Positions 1-11,760 of a DNA stretch of 64,000 nt are shown here, piece by piece. Each line of letters opens with the position of its first letter. The first letter of the stretch is position 1. The stretch is from Candolleomyces eurysporus (Eukaryota; Basidiomycota; Agaricomycetes; Agaricales; Psathyrellaceae). The notes below the pieces were generated by a model. That model saw only the letters and a program-made list of their open reading frames with translations. It did no database searches and was not told the DNA's origin. The stretch is from NCBI GenBank assembly GCA_027579435.1, contig JANBPK010000933.1, forward strand, positions 1 through 64,000. Direction: 5' to 3'. The position numbers and the translations under genes were made by a program.

Positions 1-62
1 AATGCGCTGTTATAATACCTGCTGAAAACCTAAATTCTTGTTCTATCCTTGTTTTCTATCAG

Positions 63-266
63 CTATTGCCAGGTTCTAGAGATGTTTCTTATGTCAAGAA
101 CACCTGAAACAAAAGGTGAACTTAATCTGGTGACTCTAATCTCTGCTTTTCAGAGTTCGCCGAAGATGCCTATGAGGCTGTGGGCAGGCCCGATTTATCT
201 GACGTTCGTCGAGTTTGGGACATCTTTGGAGCCATGCTCGTCCATATCCCAGCAAACCTTACATAG
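63..266 (+). CDS. 3' end of an unrecognised gene (partial)
   Basis: Two short exons can be joined into one open frame: about 63-115 and 154-266, ending at TAG 264-266. The second starts after a pyrimidine-rich tract and CAG. The joined C-terminus contains the segments EFAEDAYEAVG and RVWDIFGAMLVHIPA, which look like ordinary helical protein. The intron of 38 bp would be short even for this genome, so its donor may be elsewhere. The gene begins left of the window and converges on the F-box gene. I do not recognise the family. Confidence 0.4.
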
Positions 267-331
267 ATTAATACTTAGCACATGTATCATAGCTTTGACC
301 ATCCACCCCTTCATCGGGCTTGGTCAATCAA

Positions 332-1993
332 TCAAAGATAGGCAAGGCGGAGTGAGTCGCGCGCGCGAGAAATTCTTGCCTGGCAGTTCCCGCCAACCAT
401 AGGCCCAGGTGCCAAGGGGAACTCACAGCTCTGTCTCGCCGTACTTCCATGGTGCTTGTTAGGCCCCAAGCCGTTTCGGTACCCGTGCCGCCAGANCGTG
501 CGAGGCGCTGTATGGTCCGGGCTGGCGAGCCAGTCGTCGGTGTGGATCCGGGATGTGTCGAATCTGCTTGTTGTGAGGGTGAGGTCCATGCCTTGGTCGA
601 CGATCAGGGAGCGTATGGACGACTGGACCTCTGGTGTGATGGTGAATGAGCTGGCTGATTCGAGGGATACTTTGTGGAGTCGCTCTACTGAGTACCGATC
701 GCTGCAAGAAGAGGAAGAGGAAGAAGATGGGTGGGAGTTTCCGTACCACCTGTATTCGAGCATGGTTCGGAGGGTCTCGGGTGTAATGTTACTCAGAGGT
801 CCGCTGTACTCCAATACCTCCAGTTTGGGAACGAGAGATTCGTCCGGGGGGAGTGGGTGACAAACCCCGAAAGGGCGAGAGGAAGGAGGTGAGAGGGCGA
901 ACAAAAACGTATCAGAGATGGAGATCCCCGGCGCAGATAACTTGGAATACTCGGCGTGGAGGTGCAACTCGACGAGGTGCGGTAAGAATACGAGGCACTC
1001 GATGAGCTCTTGCTCGACCAGACGGATTTTGGAGAGCGTCAATTTCTGCAGAGAGCACCCCGATCGCCTGGCGAGCGATGTAAGATTCGAAATGGAGAAG
1101 TATTTCCAATCGTCGAATGTGAAACCAAGTCCGAGTTTGAGCTCAACGAGAGAGGGTAGGGATAAAGAGTCGAGAAACGCGATCGCGAGCATGTTTCCTA
1201 TGGTGGAGAGTTCGAGGATTTGGAGACAGGGTAGGTGGATCATCTCTGGGGATGCGTAGGCGAAGGCCGATGATTGTTGTACGTTGTTGAAGCGACAGAC
1301 GACCAAGTTCTGCGCATTGTTCAATATGGAATAACAATCTTCTGCCACCAAAAAGTCTTGTCCGTGGAGATACCTCAGCTGGTGCCATGGCAAGGCGGAA
1401 GCATCGGCATAATACAACCCGTTGGTCGTCAAATCCTGCAGTCTCGGGGCGTCGTGGAAGAAATCGAGCTTGTAGTCGAATGCAGAGTCGACGCCGTCAG
1501 GCGGACGGATCGTTAGTCGTTCGAGAAGTGGAAGCCTGGACCGAATGCATGCTAGGTCTTTGTAGCACGGATATGAGATGAACATGTCCACCTCCTTCCA
1601 ACGTTCCGAGACTTCGGCGAGTTGGCGCACGATTTCGTGCGGTGGATGGATCTCCCAGTCCTCCTCCTCATCTCCACCAGGTCCTCGCATGATGATAGTG
1701 AGTGGGTGGTGGCCTGAGCGCTCCAACCATCCCGGGAGCAACTCGACTTGTGTCTCGTAGTGCTCTCTATTGAGTGTTAGGGCGACGTATGTCCAGAGCA
1801 TCGGGGTGTTCCAGACAATGGACCTCCACGAGCGACATATTTTGCTGAGAGACAAGGGTGTAAGCGTGGTATGTGGTGGTGAGGACTCGCTCCATTCTTC
1901 CCGACGTCTGGGAGGGACGACTTGGGAGAATATGTCGACCACCAGCTCGGCAGGTAGTTTGCGAGTCAAAAGATCAGTCTGGGTGACCTTCAT
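332..1993 (-). CDS. F-box-like domain protein
   Basis: A single open frame of about 553 codons. Residues 12-70 contain LPAELVVDIF, then SLSKICRSWRSIVWNTPMLW, the pattern of basidiomycete F-box-like proteins; the start lies just upstream of it. The rest is leucine-rich with irregular LRR-like repeats (for example LVELKLGLGF, LTLSKIRL, LVELHLHAEY), as expected of a substrate-recognition part. By family knowledge the F-box recruits SKP1 in an SCF ubiquitin ligase; the target is unknown. An N at position 495 lies about 55 codons before the stop; if it is a spurious base, as in other genes here, the last 50 or so residues are read in a different frame, so the C-terminus is uncertain. Confidence 0.8.
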   Translation of the reverse strand: MKVTQTDLLTRKLPAELVVDIFSQVVPPRRREEWSESSPPHTTLTPLSLSKICRSWRSIVWNTPMLWTYVALTLNREHYETQVELLPGWLERSGHHPLTIIMRGPGGDEEEDWEIHPPHEIVRQLAEVSERWKEVDMFISYPCYKDLACIRSRLPLLERLTIRPPDGVDSAFDYKLDFFHDAPRLQDLTTNGLYYADASALPWHQLRYLHGQDFLVAEDCYSILNNAQNLVVCRFNNVQQSSAFAYASPEMIHLPCLQILELSTIGNMLAIAFLDSLSLPSLVELKLGLGFTFDDWKYFSISNLTSLARRSGCSLQKLTLSKIRLVEQELIECLVFLPHLVELHLHAEYSKLSAPGISISDTFLFALSPPSSRPFGVCHPLPPDESLVPKLEVLEYSGPLSNITPETLRTMLEYRWYGNSHPSSSSSSSCSDRYSVERLHKVSLESASSFTITPEVQSSIRSLIVDQGMDLTLTTSRFDTSRIHTDDWLASPDHTAPRTXWRHGYRNGLGPNKHHGSTARQSCEFPLAPGPMVGGNCQARISRARDSLRLAYL

Positions 1994-2529
1994 ACTGTCG
2001 GAGAGTTGAAGCGGCCGTTGAGCAAGGATGGATGTGGATTGTCTGGTGATTTAACTGACCTTTGGGATATTATTAGCAGGGGTTCTGCGTTAAAGAGGTG
2101 TCCGTGTATTGACCGCGCGAAATCGTCTACTAGCCAACAAGAATTATTAGGGAAGTAGACGATGAGCTCAAAAACGCTTTAGCGTACCGTGTGTCACACA
2201 ACTTCTTCAGCTCGCCTTATAGGCAGTCCTCGATGTCGCCTTTTAGCGGGGAGTATAAGGTGGGATTCCTCCGTGCATTTCAGTTAGAGGTCTCAGACAG
2301 CTTTTTGTCCCTTCACTTGTCGTCATTGGGGTTGGAGGGGCTTTCGATCATCGTCGACACCATATAGGTATACCCGTAGGTCCATAATTGGAAGGCAAGG
2401 TTTTGCCAAACAATGTATAGGTTGCCGACCAATCGCAGGCCGGCCTTTTCGGTGCCATCACCATCGTTGTAGTCGATGCTCACAGCGTTGAGGACTCGAT
2501 TTGCCTGGTTCTTCAGCTCTAGCTCATCT
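1994..2529. promoter_or_regulatory. Divergent intergenic region between F-box and HAL2-type genes
   Basis: No coding signal. It must hold the promoters of both divergently transcribed neighbours. I see no clear TATA box or known operator. Confidence 0.4.
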
Positions 2530-3748
2530 ATGGCGACTTCATACGCTCAAGAAGAAAAGGTTGCCATTGCAGCCGTGCGACGAGCCTGCGTTTTGACCTC
2601 GTCAGTCTTCGAAAAGCTGATCAAGAACGAGACGCTCGTCAAGGGAGACAAATCTCCTGTAACTGGTATGTTTCCGACCCTACAACGTGCTATCTCTCAT
2701 TAAAGAAATACCCTTCAATAGTTGGGGACTTTGCGGCCCAAGCTCTGATCAGCACCATCCTTCAGAACGCGTTCCCAAACGACCCCATCGTCGGAGAAGA
2801 GGATGCGTCGGATTTGCGTGTGGAAAGCGGCAAGGCTATGAGAGATAGGATTATAAGTCTTGCCAACGATGCGTTGACGGCTCCTCTCGCTGCTGGTGAC
2901 GATCCTCTGTGGGGTGTTGGGCCAGGGAGGGACCAGAGTGCAGACCAGCTCTTGGACGCCATTGACAGAGGAAACCATACAGGTGGAAGCCAAGGAAGTG
3001 CGTCACCCTTTTCTCTGCCTGAACATCGATACTCATAGCTCTCAGGGATGTGGACTATTGACCCCATTGACGGGACAAAAGGTTTCCTTCGAGGCGAACA
3101 GTACGCCGTCTGTCTATCCCTGATCGTCGACTCCAAGGTCCAAGTCGGCGTTATCGGTTGCCCCAACCTCCCTATTGACCCTGCTCACCCCGAGAAAGGC
3201 ACCGGTGCCATATTCTCAGCTGTTCGTGGACAAGGAGCGAGGCAGCTCTCTCTCGAAGGAACGGACCCCATCCCTCTTCGTATTCCTCCCACTACCTCTC
3301 TTGAGGCTCTCAAATTCCTCGAATCCGTCGAGGCGGCCCATTCATCTCATTCTTTCAACGACCGTGTCTCCGCTGCACTCGGTATAAAAGCGGGACCTCT
3401 CCGTATGGACAGCCAAGCCAAGTACGCAAGCCTCTGTCGAGGTGAAGGCGGGGCCTACCTCCGGATGCCGACGGTTGTCGGATACAAAGAAAAAATCTGG
3501 GTAAGCATTTCGGCTTGTTTAGTAACGCACACCATCTTAATCACGCTTTCCAGGACCACGCTCCCGGACAGATCCTCGTCGAAGAGGCAGGCGGCGTTGT
3601 CACTGACTCACGTGGGGAGCCTTTGGATTTCGGTCTCGGGAGGACACTAGGCAAGAATTACGGTGTCATTGCCGCTGGGAAGGACGTTCATTCACAAGTT
3701 TTGGCTGCGGTGCAAAAGGTTCAAGGAGAACTCGAAGCCAAGGTCTAA
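2530..3748 (+). CDS. MET22: 3'(2'),5'-bisphosphate nucleotidase (HAL2/MET22 type)
   Basis: Four exons: 2530-2665, 2722-2997, 3046-3500 and 3554-3748, giving 353 residues, the usual length for the family. The spliced protein shows DKSPVTVGDF near residue 40, then FPNDPIVGEED with the metal-binding Glu pair, then WTIDPIDGTKGFLRGEQYA with the central DPIDGT metal site, and EEAGGVVTDSRGEPLDFG near the C-terminus. These are the inositol monophosphatase superfamily motifs in HAL2 form. By family knowledge it removes the 3'-phosphate of PAP and PAPS in sulfate assimilation and is the lithium- and sodium-sensitive target in yeast. An ATG at 2476 is in frame, but I chose 2530 because homologues begin close to the AQEEKVAIAAVRRA helix. 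All motifs are intact. Confidence 0.93.
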
Positions 3749-5240
3749 AGCAAATTGTAATACTTACTACTATGTTTAATCGGCTCGGTCCGAATCGACG
3801 TTGCATCAATCAACACCTTGGGAGGCGTTGTGGCGGTGGGTGCTTGCAAATTGGGTCACGGTGGCGGCGGGTCCTTTGCTTACCGATGTTCATCGTCCTA
3901 GGCATGTGAGCTGCTCGTGCTGGGGTCATAGTTTACGGAATATTCTGCCTCTTATGCACACACCATGTACCGCACCGATGATGAGGTGAGCGTGTCCTCC
4001 TCTCGCCGTTAGTTACCGTGACTAAGGCATCCTTCAGGCAGGTTACCTACCTGACTAGGACTGCTCGGACGTAGATATCTCAGAATCAGAACTACCGCCA
4101 CTTTCGGAGGTAGGATACGAACCGTAAATCAGTCCCGCGTGTGCGTTATTCCCGTACTCGAGCGTCTTCGCTATGCAAGGCAAATAGGCACGAGCGGAGT
4201 CTGGCAAGATACGGGCTGAGGGTGTGTGTCTACTGTTACTGTAAGAGCCTGTTGCTGAATGAGCACATTTCTAGACGCTAATATTGGACTCTATGGCACA
4301 GGTTTACAGCCATTACTAGCCTTGGTCCGTGCTACACACGGCTGGAACGTACATTCACATTTGGAATATGCGCCCTAAGTATTGGGTTCCAAGAGTTCCG
4401 AGAGTTCCGAGCGTTATCTCATTTAGGGTGTACATGGTTAGTGAACGCATTGTTTTCTCGAGCCTCGTTGTTCGAGAACAAAAGAGCGTGGCCATGGCAC
4501 TCGACATGCACTTCAGACCAGCACCTGTGAAAGGGTCCAAATGCATATCTTGAAACAAGCTGAAACGCTCTCTCGACGTTCCCCGTCCTGCCGAGAAAGG
4601 TATACCCTTTTCAAGTCGCTCATAGAGCTCTCTCTGTGTTTCTTGAATACCTGAACAGTATTGTCGAAATCGGGAGCGATAGTATTAGGACGTTGCTCGA
4701 TCGGGAGAAGATAGATAAGGAGACTGCTATGTAACGCTAGTAGTCCTGAGGACGCTGCTGTGAGCAAGTCCGGGTTTCGGACTGCCCGCGGAACATGCTT
4801 GTTTCTATAGGTAGCTATGAGCCACACATTCAGTACCGATAGATCTTGGATCCGGGGAAGATACTACGACCACCATCGACAGTCGAACTCCCAACAGTCC
4901 ACAGCTACCGGTCCCAGGGGAGTAGTAGATGGACGAATTAAACGTCGAGCTCAAGTTGAGTCTTGTGTCCGGGCATGTTGGTGCTGGGGTGAGGCCAGCC
5001 TAGTTGATCGTGTTTGTGGTGAAACGCAACCCACTGAATTTGGCTTAGCTTTCTTTTGGCGCGAGACTTTGGGCTAAGCTGGTCCATTGTAACTTAGATA
5101 GCTGAAAGATAAGAGTTATATATGTAGAATCGATCAGCCACCAATTCATTACCATGGCCCACGAGGCCAGTGAACGGCAAGGCGGGCGCTTCCAAGTTCC
5201 AGATATAAAACCAAGCCGTTCATAGGATAATTCTCTTCCC
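3749..5240. other. Intergenic, no gene recognised
   Basis: No supported coding region. It holds a diverged repeat (4150-4310) also found near 11.3 kb. Around 4990 there is a short ATCGTGTTTGTGGTG block, which follows the second copy of that repeat directly. A short upstream ORF begins at ATG 5154 and stops before the next gene. Confidence 0.5.
4150..4310 (+). repeat. Diverged dispersed repeat, copy 1 (partner 11299-11450)
   Basis: Shares an ordered series of words with 11299-11450 on the same strand: CCCGTACTCGAG, CAAGGCAAAT, GATACG, GTGTCTA, GATGAGCACATTTC or its close variant, and GACTTTATG/GACTCTATG before CACAG. Identity by eye is about 75-80%. No coding frame is conserved between the copies. 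Confidence 0.6.
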
Positions 5241-7916
5241 ATGGCCACCTCCACCGGATACGAAAAACTCAGCCTCGACCCTGGCATCGTTCCCAGTAGA
5301 AACCGGCGAACTTCAGGATGCAAATGTGTGCTCGTGGCAGTTGGCACTCTTTTTTCACTCCTCTTCTCAATCGGCCTTCTGAAATTGTTATCCGATACGT
5401 TTCATGACCTGCGAGCACCCCACAGATTTTTGTACGAAAACAAGGCTTTGGCGGAGGTCAAGGATATCACTGCCGTCGTGCAACCACTGGTGAATAGGGA
5501 TCAGAAGTTCGATATTATTGCGACTGTCTGGGTTCGGAAACTTGACCCTTGGAACGACGCACTGTCTGGGAAGTACTATCACTGGATGTATGAGGACTAC
5601 ATCTTCTCAGATACCGTATTTCGTGGGGTGACACTCATGGATGAGCACTTCCATACAAAGGTCAATCTATCCATCCCGCTCGAAACCTTGTAAGCTCCCC
5701 CCGTCCAGATCGCTTACGCGCTCATTTACTGAAAGTATTATGCACTGTTAGCGCTAAAGCTGTCACGTTGAGAAACTTCGATATCAGGGCAACCTTCAAA
5801 CTGGTTCCTCAATCCCCATCCCTCTTCGACTATATCACAAACTTCACAACCTGGGTTCCCGCAGTAGTTGTGCAACCCGAAATCAGTCCCGAAAGCCACG
5901 ATCGAAAAAAGAGAGGAGATTTCTTCCCCCCAGAAACGCCTGTAGCTCTGCGAGATGCAGCTCTCGAGTCATTCGCCATCTCCGTACCGTTGATTGAATT
6001 TCATTCAATCAAGAGCGAGTGTGGACAAACGAGTGAGGGGAAGAGTGAAGACGATGGACCACCGAAGTTTGGGAGGGTCCCAGCGCCTAATCAATCAACT
6101 CTGGAGGCGCATCCTTACGTCGTTACAAGGTGCAGCTTTTCTTGGCTGATCTTTTTGACTTGGAGTTTGTTGCTAATTGAATCTCTTTCCCTGGCTGTGC
6201 ATAGAACGGACTTGCGCGTCATACGAATGGACCAAATCTACAACAAAAATGCATACGATGCACACCAGAACCTCCTTCGTGTGGACATGGTACGAAACCT
6301 GATTCCCTTATGGCAGAGGAGTTATGCTGAGGCCTTCTCTTCCTTTAGAAACTAAACGGTTGTTCGATGGAAGGCGGTGGAGTGAGAAGTGGGTTGATGT
6401 GTTTTCGTGAGTTTCGCGCGCGAGCGAACTGCGAAACACGAATCGAGCTCGAAGTGCCGGATGAAGAGACCGGTACATCTCAAAACCAAACGGCTTACGC
6501 CCCTTTCATTACCGCCATCAGGGGACCCTGGGGCCCCTCTGTATGTATAATATCTTGTCCTTGATTCTTGCTGTAGCTCATCGACTCTCAGGACATCATC
6601 CGTATGCCGGTTAATCGAGAACACTGCCCTGTGGAACCCGTTTCTGGTCCGTCACAGTCACAATTTTACGAAACACCTCGTTCTCATTTCTGGTGTTTTT
6701 ATCTTATTAGAAGCTCCTCAACTCATGCAATTCACCTGGAATCTAGTGTATTCGGGCACCACACCAGAGAAACTGTTTCTAGCCGATGCGGTGCAGATGG
6801 CCCACGCAAACGCAGACAAGCTCAATGCAACGGCTACCGAGTCCGAGAAAGTTCAAGCTCAACAACTTGCAGAATTTCTGCGTCAGCCATTTTCATTTTC
6901 CCTGCGTATCTCAATCTCCGAACCGCCTGACTGACGAACTCGCAATCAACAGGACGACTTCATGGTGGTAAAGACTCACCCGATGGCCGCGTCGGGAGGA
7001 CGGTCGTATTGAATGTAATTTGGTGTGTCACCATATCGCTAAGTCGACGTCTCTCTTTCAACGTCTGACGCCCCTTCTCTGCAGCATGGGTATCAGCTTT
7101 ATCCGCCTCAATTTGCGATTACACTACTGGTACACCCGCTCAACGACGGTCGGAATCAGCATTATCGGGTCCTCACTCTCAGCTTTTGGCTTCGTCCTTT
7201 CCTTTGCACTCGACCTCTGGGTCCGAAAAGCGTTTAGAGAGGGTAAACCACTGCTTTTATCTTTATTAGTGCTCGTGATGGCCGTATACTGGTACATCTT
7301 GATTCTGATCGTCATCTTACGAGCGGTGTTGAGATTGGAGTTTAAGGGTGCAAGGTTCCCTTGCGTGACGTTGATGCCGGCCTCGCATTTGGAGAGGGCC
7401 AGTGCGAGGCTGGAGACGAGGGGCAGGAAGTGGTGGATTATCGGGGTACGTTTCAGTCTGTTATTCTTTCGATGAAAGTACTTACCCTTCGACAACAAAC
7501 AGATCCTCACGGGCGTATTCACCTTCACCTTCATCGATACCCTACGCGACCTCCCTCTCATCTCTCGTCTTGGTCCAACGCCGGACCCACTCGGAGCCGA
7601 CCTCGTTATCCCAAACGCAATCGGAAGCTATCTCCTCTCGCCACTCTACCTTTGCGGTACTATCTTCCAAGCGGTGTTGAACTATAGATCCAAGACGTTT
7701 GCGGGCCAGCACAAGTTGGCTGCTTGGATGCTCTTGGCGGTAAGGGTCATTGATTTTGCGGCATATATTCCGTGGCTGGCGTGGAGGGCTGGGGAGATTA
7801 GGAGCCCTTACTCATTTGGGGACTCGGTGACTTTGGGATTGGCTGTCGTGCTTGTAGTGCAGGGTGTTCTTTACAAGAAGGTTCCACAGGATATTGAGGA
7901 TGAGGATACGAATTGA
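5241..7916 (+). CDS. Unrecognised multi-pass membrane protein
   Basis: About nine exons give a protein of roughly 720 residues. Exon ends that splice in frame include 5689/5752, 6129/6205, 6289/6349, 6540/6592, 6646/6711 and 6881/6953. Near the N-terminus one membrane segment (CVLVAVGTLFSLLFSIG) is followed by about 370 mostly hydrophilic residues with possible N-glycosylation sites (NLS, NFT, NQS, NAT). The C-terminal third has about six hydrophobic segments, including VGISIIGSSLSAFGFVLSF, LLVLVMAVYWYILILIVIL and LGLAVVLVVQGVLY. This gives a large extracytoplasmic domain tethered to a membrane bundle. I do not recognise the family and assign no function. The upper exons are firm; the exons from 6349 to 7083 are less certain. 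The stop is TGA at 7914-7916. Confidence 0.7.
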
Positions 7917-8761
7917 AAGGAAATTCAATTTATGTATAGTATATTTTATTTATTGCGATACACTGTCTGACATTGGATTCGCGCGATGTCTTGTTGTCCT
8001 GACGAGCCAGATTTAAGGTGTCAAGATCGTTCGCGCGGCATTTACAGGAACAACCAATCCGACCGGCAGATACCGCGCGTTCGAGGAAATTGTTCTTGCA
8101 CCCTCGTCATGTGTGTAGTCTGCTAAAGTAATGAGATGTAACTCTGGATAGAATATACACACCGTTGGGCGAACAACTGGGCCAAGCAATCCAATCCTAT
8201 GCCCATTATGCGGCTCACCTTCTGCTAGCCCGCCTCTCCTATATCTCTGTTCTCCCGCCTCAGTTGTTGGGCAAGATCTTCCCGAGCCTCGCGATTTTGC
8301 TGTTCGGAAGGTTACGCTGCTAAAAGGCTCACGGTGTTGATGACGCCATAATTTCGCCAGCCTGTGCAACGGATCTAGGCCGATCTCCAAGGCTGCTCAC
8401 TGGGCCCACTGCCGCCACTGTCCACTGGACGCCACAATGTCAGGAAAATCGACCAGGATGGAAAAAGTGCTGTTGGTCCCACAGCTAACATGAGCCTCAA
8501 GGGTGTGCGGGGTATTGAGTTCTTACGTGAAACATCATTGGAATGCTAGGTTGGTGCAGTTTAGCTTGGTCTGTCGTGCCACAGGGCGGTTCAGTGCCAA
8601 AGCTCTCCAGCGCTAGGCACTGCACTGACATGCAGCTTAAATTTTTTTGATAATCTGCGAGAGGTTTACGCGGTAATGTTATTATATAAACTCCTCGTTT
8701 CTGTAAAATTTATCAGTTTCTGTCGAAGTTTTCGAACCCACCAGTCCCTACAGTGCCAACA
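7917..8761. promoter_or_regulatory. Intergenic with promoter of the GPCR gene
   Basis: No gene supported. A TATA-like TTATATAAAC lies near 8691, about 70 bp upstream of the next ATG, the expected spacing for a core promoter with a short leader. A 125-codon minus-strand open frame at 8013-8390 has unusual composition and no motif, and is not called. Confidence 0.45.
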
Positions 8762-10421
8762 ATGGCCTCCGCTGATATTCCTGGAATCAGAACCTGCACG
8801 GAGGAAGAGTATCATCGTTTTCGCAACGGTGACGCTTCCTTACATTGTTTGAGCCGTGGCCAGAGCATCGTCTTGGCGGTGAGTTGTCTCTTACATTTCT
8901 ACTGGGAGGAGGGACGAACACGAACACGAAGCGACATCGTCCCATAGTACTCCAATCAACAAATGCTGATACGCGCTGATCGCCACTTCAGATGGTGATC
9001 CTCGCGGGATTCGCTTCGCTTTTAGCGGTACTATTCGTATTCAGAATCATAATCGTGAGTTTATTTCCATTCGAAGTGATAAACCTTACGTGCTCATATC
9101 CGTGCAGCGCAATGTTATCAGACAGAGGCGACAACATCAGAAATGGCACATATTTGTTGACCCAGTAGACGTGATTATGGTATGCAACTTCGCTGTGTCA
9201 ATGATGGTTGGCCTACATTGAATCAATCTTTTCTCCCTTTCATCCCAGTTCTCTGTGTTCCTTGGGGATGCTATTCAAGCGCTAGGCGCAATTGTTGGCA
9301 ATGTCAAATGGGTGAATGAGGGCAAAGTAGAAGTTGGCGCTTACTGTACTGCGCAAGGTGTGTCCGGTTACCCTTCATTGGCGCCATTGGAGACTTACTT
9401 TCTATTTCAGGAGTGCTCAAGCAACTAGGGGAAACCTCGGTTCCCTTGAACATCTTGGTATGCCTTTTGGCTTGCGCCCTGTTTTTAGCATGAACTAAGT
9501 CAATGATTCATCCCGTATACTATCCAGCTGCTCGCTATCTACACCTTCAGAGGGATATGGATTGGTAGGGCATCAGAGTCTTTGCTAGTGACCAAGTTTC
9601 TTGTTACAGGAATATGGGGCTTCGTTATCCTCATGATTATTCTTGGAAACGCTCTACACTCACACGAAGATAAACAGCATCGTTATATAGCACCGGTTCC
9701 GGTGAGCAAAACTTTGGATTGTGTCGCTGTACTTCTGCTGACAAAGTGAAAATCACATTGACGGAATCACAGTACTGGTGCTGGATTGGCCAGTCATACA
9801 GGCAATGGCGTCTCTGGGGAGAATATTTATGGCTCTGGTTGACTTTGGTGGTCTCAATCCTGACCTACACCCCTCTATTCTTCTGGAGCCGTGGACAAAT
9901 CACCCCACATCCCAACTCATGGTGGAGATTCAAATTTCGACGTGTCAACTCCGTTCAAGGTGCCGGTTCAGGCTTTCCTAAGGAGCTCCGAAATCAGGCT
10001 AAAATCATGCTCGTGTACGTGTCCTCTCCCTAGTACTCAACAGCTCAGCGCGACAGCTCAAGGCATCTAATCTAATTCAATCAGATACCCGATGGTGTTT
10101 TGCATCACTGTTCTCCCATTTAGCATTGTTCGTTGGATTCGGTTTGAGCTAGAACGTAACAGACTTGACCAGGTGACGGTTCCTTCAGCTCTAGAATTTG
10201 TCTCATTGTCGTTGCTTGTTCTAAGCGGAGCATTCAATGTTACCCTGCTCTTGACGACACGGCCAAACACCGTTCTGTTTGGGAGGCACAAATCCGATGC
10301 GATGGACTCGTTGCCGCCACCAAAGGTCCAGGATCATGAAGGAGCTGGATCATTAGAGGTGACTGAATCTACACCTTTGCCGATGCAACAGGTTCCTCGG
10401 GGTCAGTTTTCTGATGACTGA
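8762..10421 (+). CDS. cAMP-receptor-like G-protein-coupled receptor
   Basis: Nine exons (8762-8878, 8992-9054, 9108-9179, 9249-9357, 9411-9457, 9528-9564, 9610-9701, 9773-10014, 10085-10421) join without any frame break to 371 residues. Seven hydrophobic segments are visible, among them MVILAGFASLLAVLFVF, FSVFLGDAIQALGAIVG, GIWGFVILMIILGNAL, EYLWLWLTLVVSILTYTPLF and LEFVSLSLLVLSGAFNVTLL. The order YWCWIGQSY, then EYLWLW, and a late TTRPNTVLFG are typical of fungal class cAR/Git3-like receptors. The hydrophilic C-tail is probably cytoplasmic. By family knowledge such receptors sense carbon or unknown ligands and signal through Galpha and cAMP; the ligand here is unknown. Intron positions are supported by frame and membrane-segment continuity. 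Confidence 0.82.
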
Positions 10422-11190
10422 TGGTATTGTATCGCTTTGGCTAGACTTCCCTCCCGTTGATAGTAAGCCACAGATACCGATAGCCAATAAAATCGTAACG
10501 AGAATCCATTGTGGAGTACAAACTAATGTATAGTAGTGTGGCTTGAATCTAGTTAGGTCCCTCGCTTGGTAGATAAACGGGATTGGGTACTAGTATGCGC
10601 TCGAAATCAATCTGTTCTGGTGGCACTTGGAATGACCATGGTTTAGGCTGCTGTGCAGCGTGACCGCGGATCAGGCAGAGTCAGGGCTGGCCCATCGGCT
10701 CGATCCTTGGCTTTGACAATTAATAACTGCCACTGATCATGATAAGAACGGCCGTGATTTGTGGTCGCGATTTAGTTAACAATCCTTTCACGGTCATACA
10801 AGGGCCCTTGGAATGGGGTAGAGCCGGCGCCTCATTCATCTCTTGCTTTGTCAAAGTTGAGATGAACAAGATCGAACACATTCTATTCAGTCACGCTAAG
10901 CGGTCACCTTAGGCAATGCATAAATCCCTTACTCAACTACCTACCACCTGAACCACTCAGCAAGATTTTGTTGAACTTTTTTGTTTTATCCAGACAGCTG
11001 GCGTAAACGTGTCACCATCCTGTCCTTGGTTTGCTCTGAGTTTCTACCCCGCAGCGGACCAAGCTCATGTATATCTCTTGGGGAGGGGCGGCAAGCCGCC
11101 ATGTTTCCAAGTGGCTCAAGTTGGAGCTTGTTCAAGGATTCAACGACCACTGTCATCGATCCTATCGCTCCACTGAAGCCTTTTGCGAGG
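10422..11190. other. Intergenic, nothing recognised
   Basis: AT-rich unique sequence after the GPCR stop. No coding frame with plausible composition and no repeat recognised. Confidence 0.4.
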
Positions 11191-11263
11191 CTCCATCGTC
11201 AAGAGAACAGATCGACGTCTGGTTAAGCTCTCATCTTCGAAGCGCCAATGTACCTGAGCCCCT
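11191..11263 (+). repeat. Short dispersed repeat, copy 1 (partner 25738-25817)
   Basis: GCTCCATCGTCAAGAGAACA through CGACGTCTGG, AAGCTCTCATCTTCGAA and GCGCCAATGTA to TGAGCCC matches 25738-25817 with a few substitutions and one small indel. The partner lies about 130 bp upstream of the GIYGxW membrane gene, so this copy may be the remnant of a displaced promoter of that family. Confidence 0.6.
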
Positions 11264-11298
11264 GCCCACACATACATACAAGTTGCAACGCGCAAGAT

Positions 11299-11450
11299 TC
11301 CCGTACTCGAGTGCCTTCACTATACAAGGCAAATCGGTACAAGCGGAATCTGACAGGATACGAGTTGAGGCTGTATGTGTCTATTATAAGGGCCTTTTGT
11401 AAGATGAGCACATTTCGCTAATATGTTAGACTTTATGACACAGAGCCAGC
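11299..11450 (+). repeat. Diverged dispersed repeat, copy 2 (partner 4150-4310)
   Basis: Same ordered words as the copy at 4150-4310, on the same strand, with scattered substitutions and short indels. It is followed immediately by the remnant of the membrane-protein gene. Confidence 0.6.
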
Positions 11451-11454
11451 GTTT

Positions 11455-11760
11455 GGGGTGGACTATCGTGTTTGTGGTGCAGGGCCTGCTGACAAAAATG
11501 GAAAGCTGAGACTGATGCGGCGACGACGACGAGAGCGACGGGAGAGGACTATTCAAGGAACATGATTGACGGAAGCCTTATTGTAAGTAGATACAGTAGG
11601 TACTATATATACTAAAAGTCTGTGGAGTAAATGATAGGAGTTTGTGAAACAGATGATGAAATTCTGGAGTGATGAGAGCATCGACATAATGATACTCGAC
11701 ACCTGCTTTACATGAGGGTTGAGCGGGATATNGAGGATAAGGATACGTGTTGAAAGGAGA
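11455..11760 (+). pseudogene. Remnant of the 3' end of the 5241-7916 membrane gene
   Basis: Two blocks match the end of the membrane-protein gene in the same order. 11461-11495 matches 7843-7880 (TCGTG, TTGT, GTGCAGGG shared). 11723-11758 matches 7885-7920 (GGATAT, GAGGAT, AGGATACG, TTGAAAGGA shared, including the stop). About 225 bp of unrelated sequence separates them. The second block contains an N at 11732. This is a decayed, interrupted duplicate of the last exon. Confidence 0.6.

Noticed and set aside
8013..8390. A 125-codon minus-strand open frame between two host genes
   Set aside because: No motif, odd composition and no splice context. The interval is better explained as intergenic.
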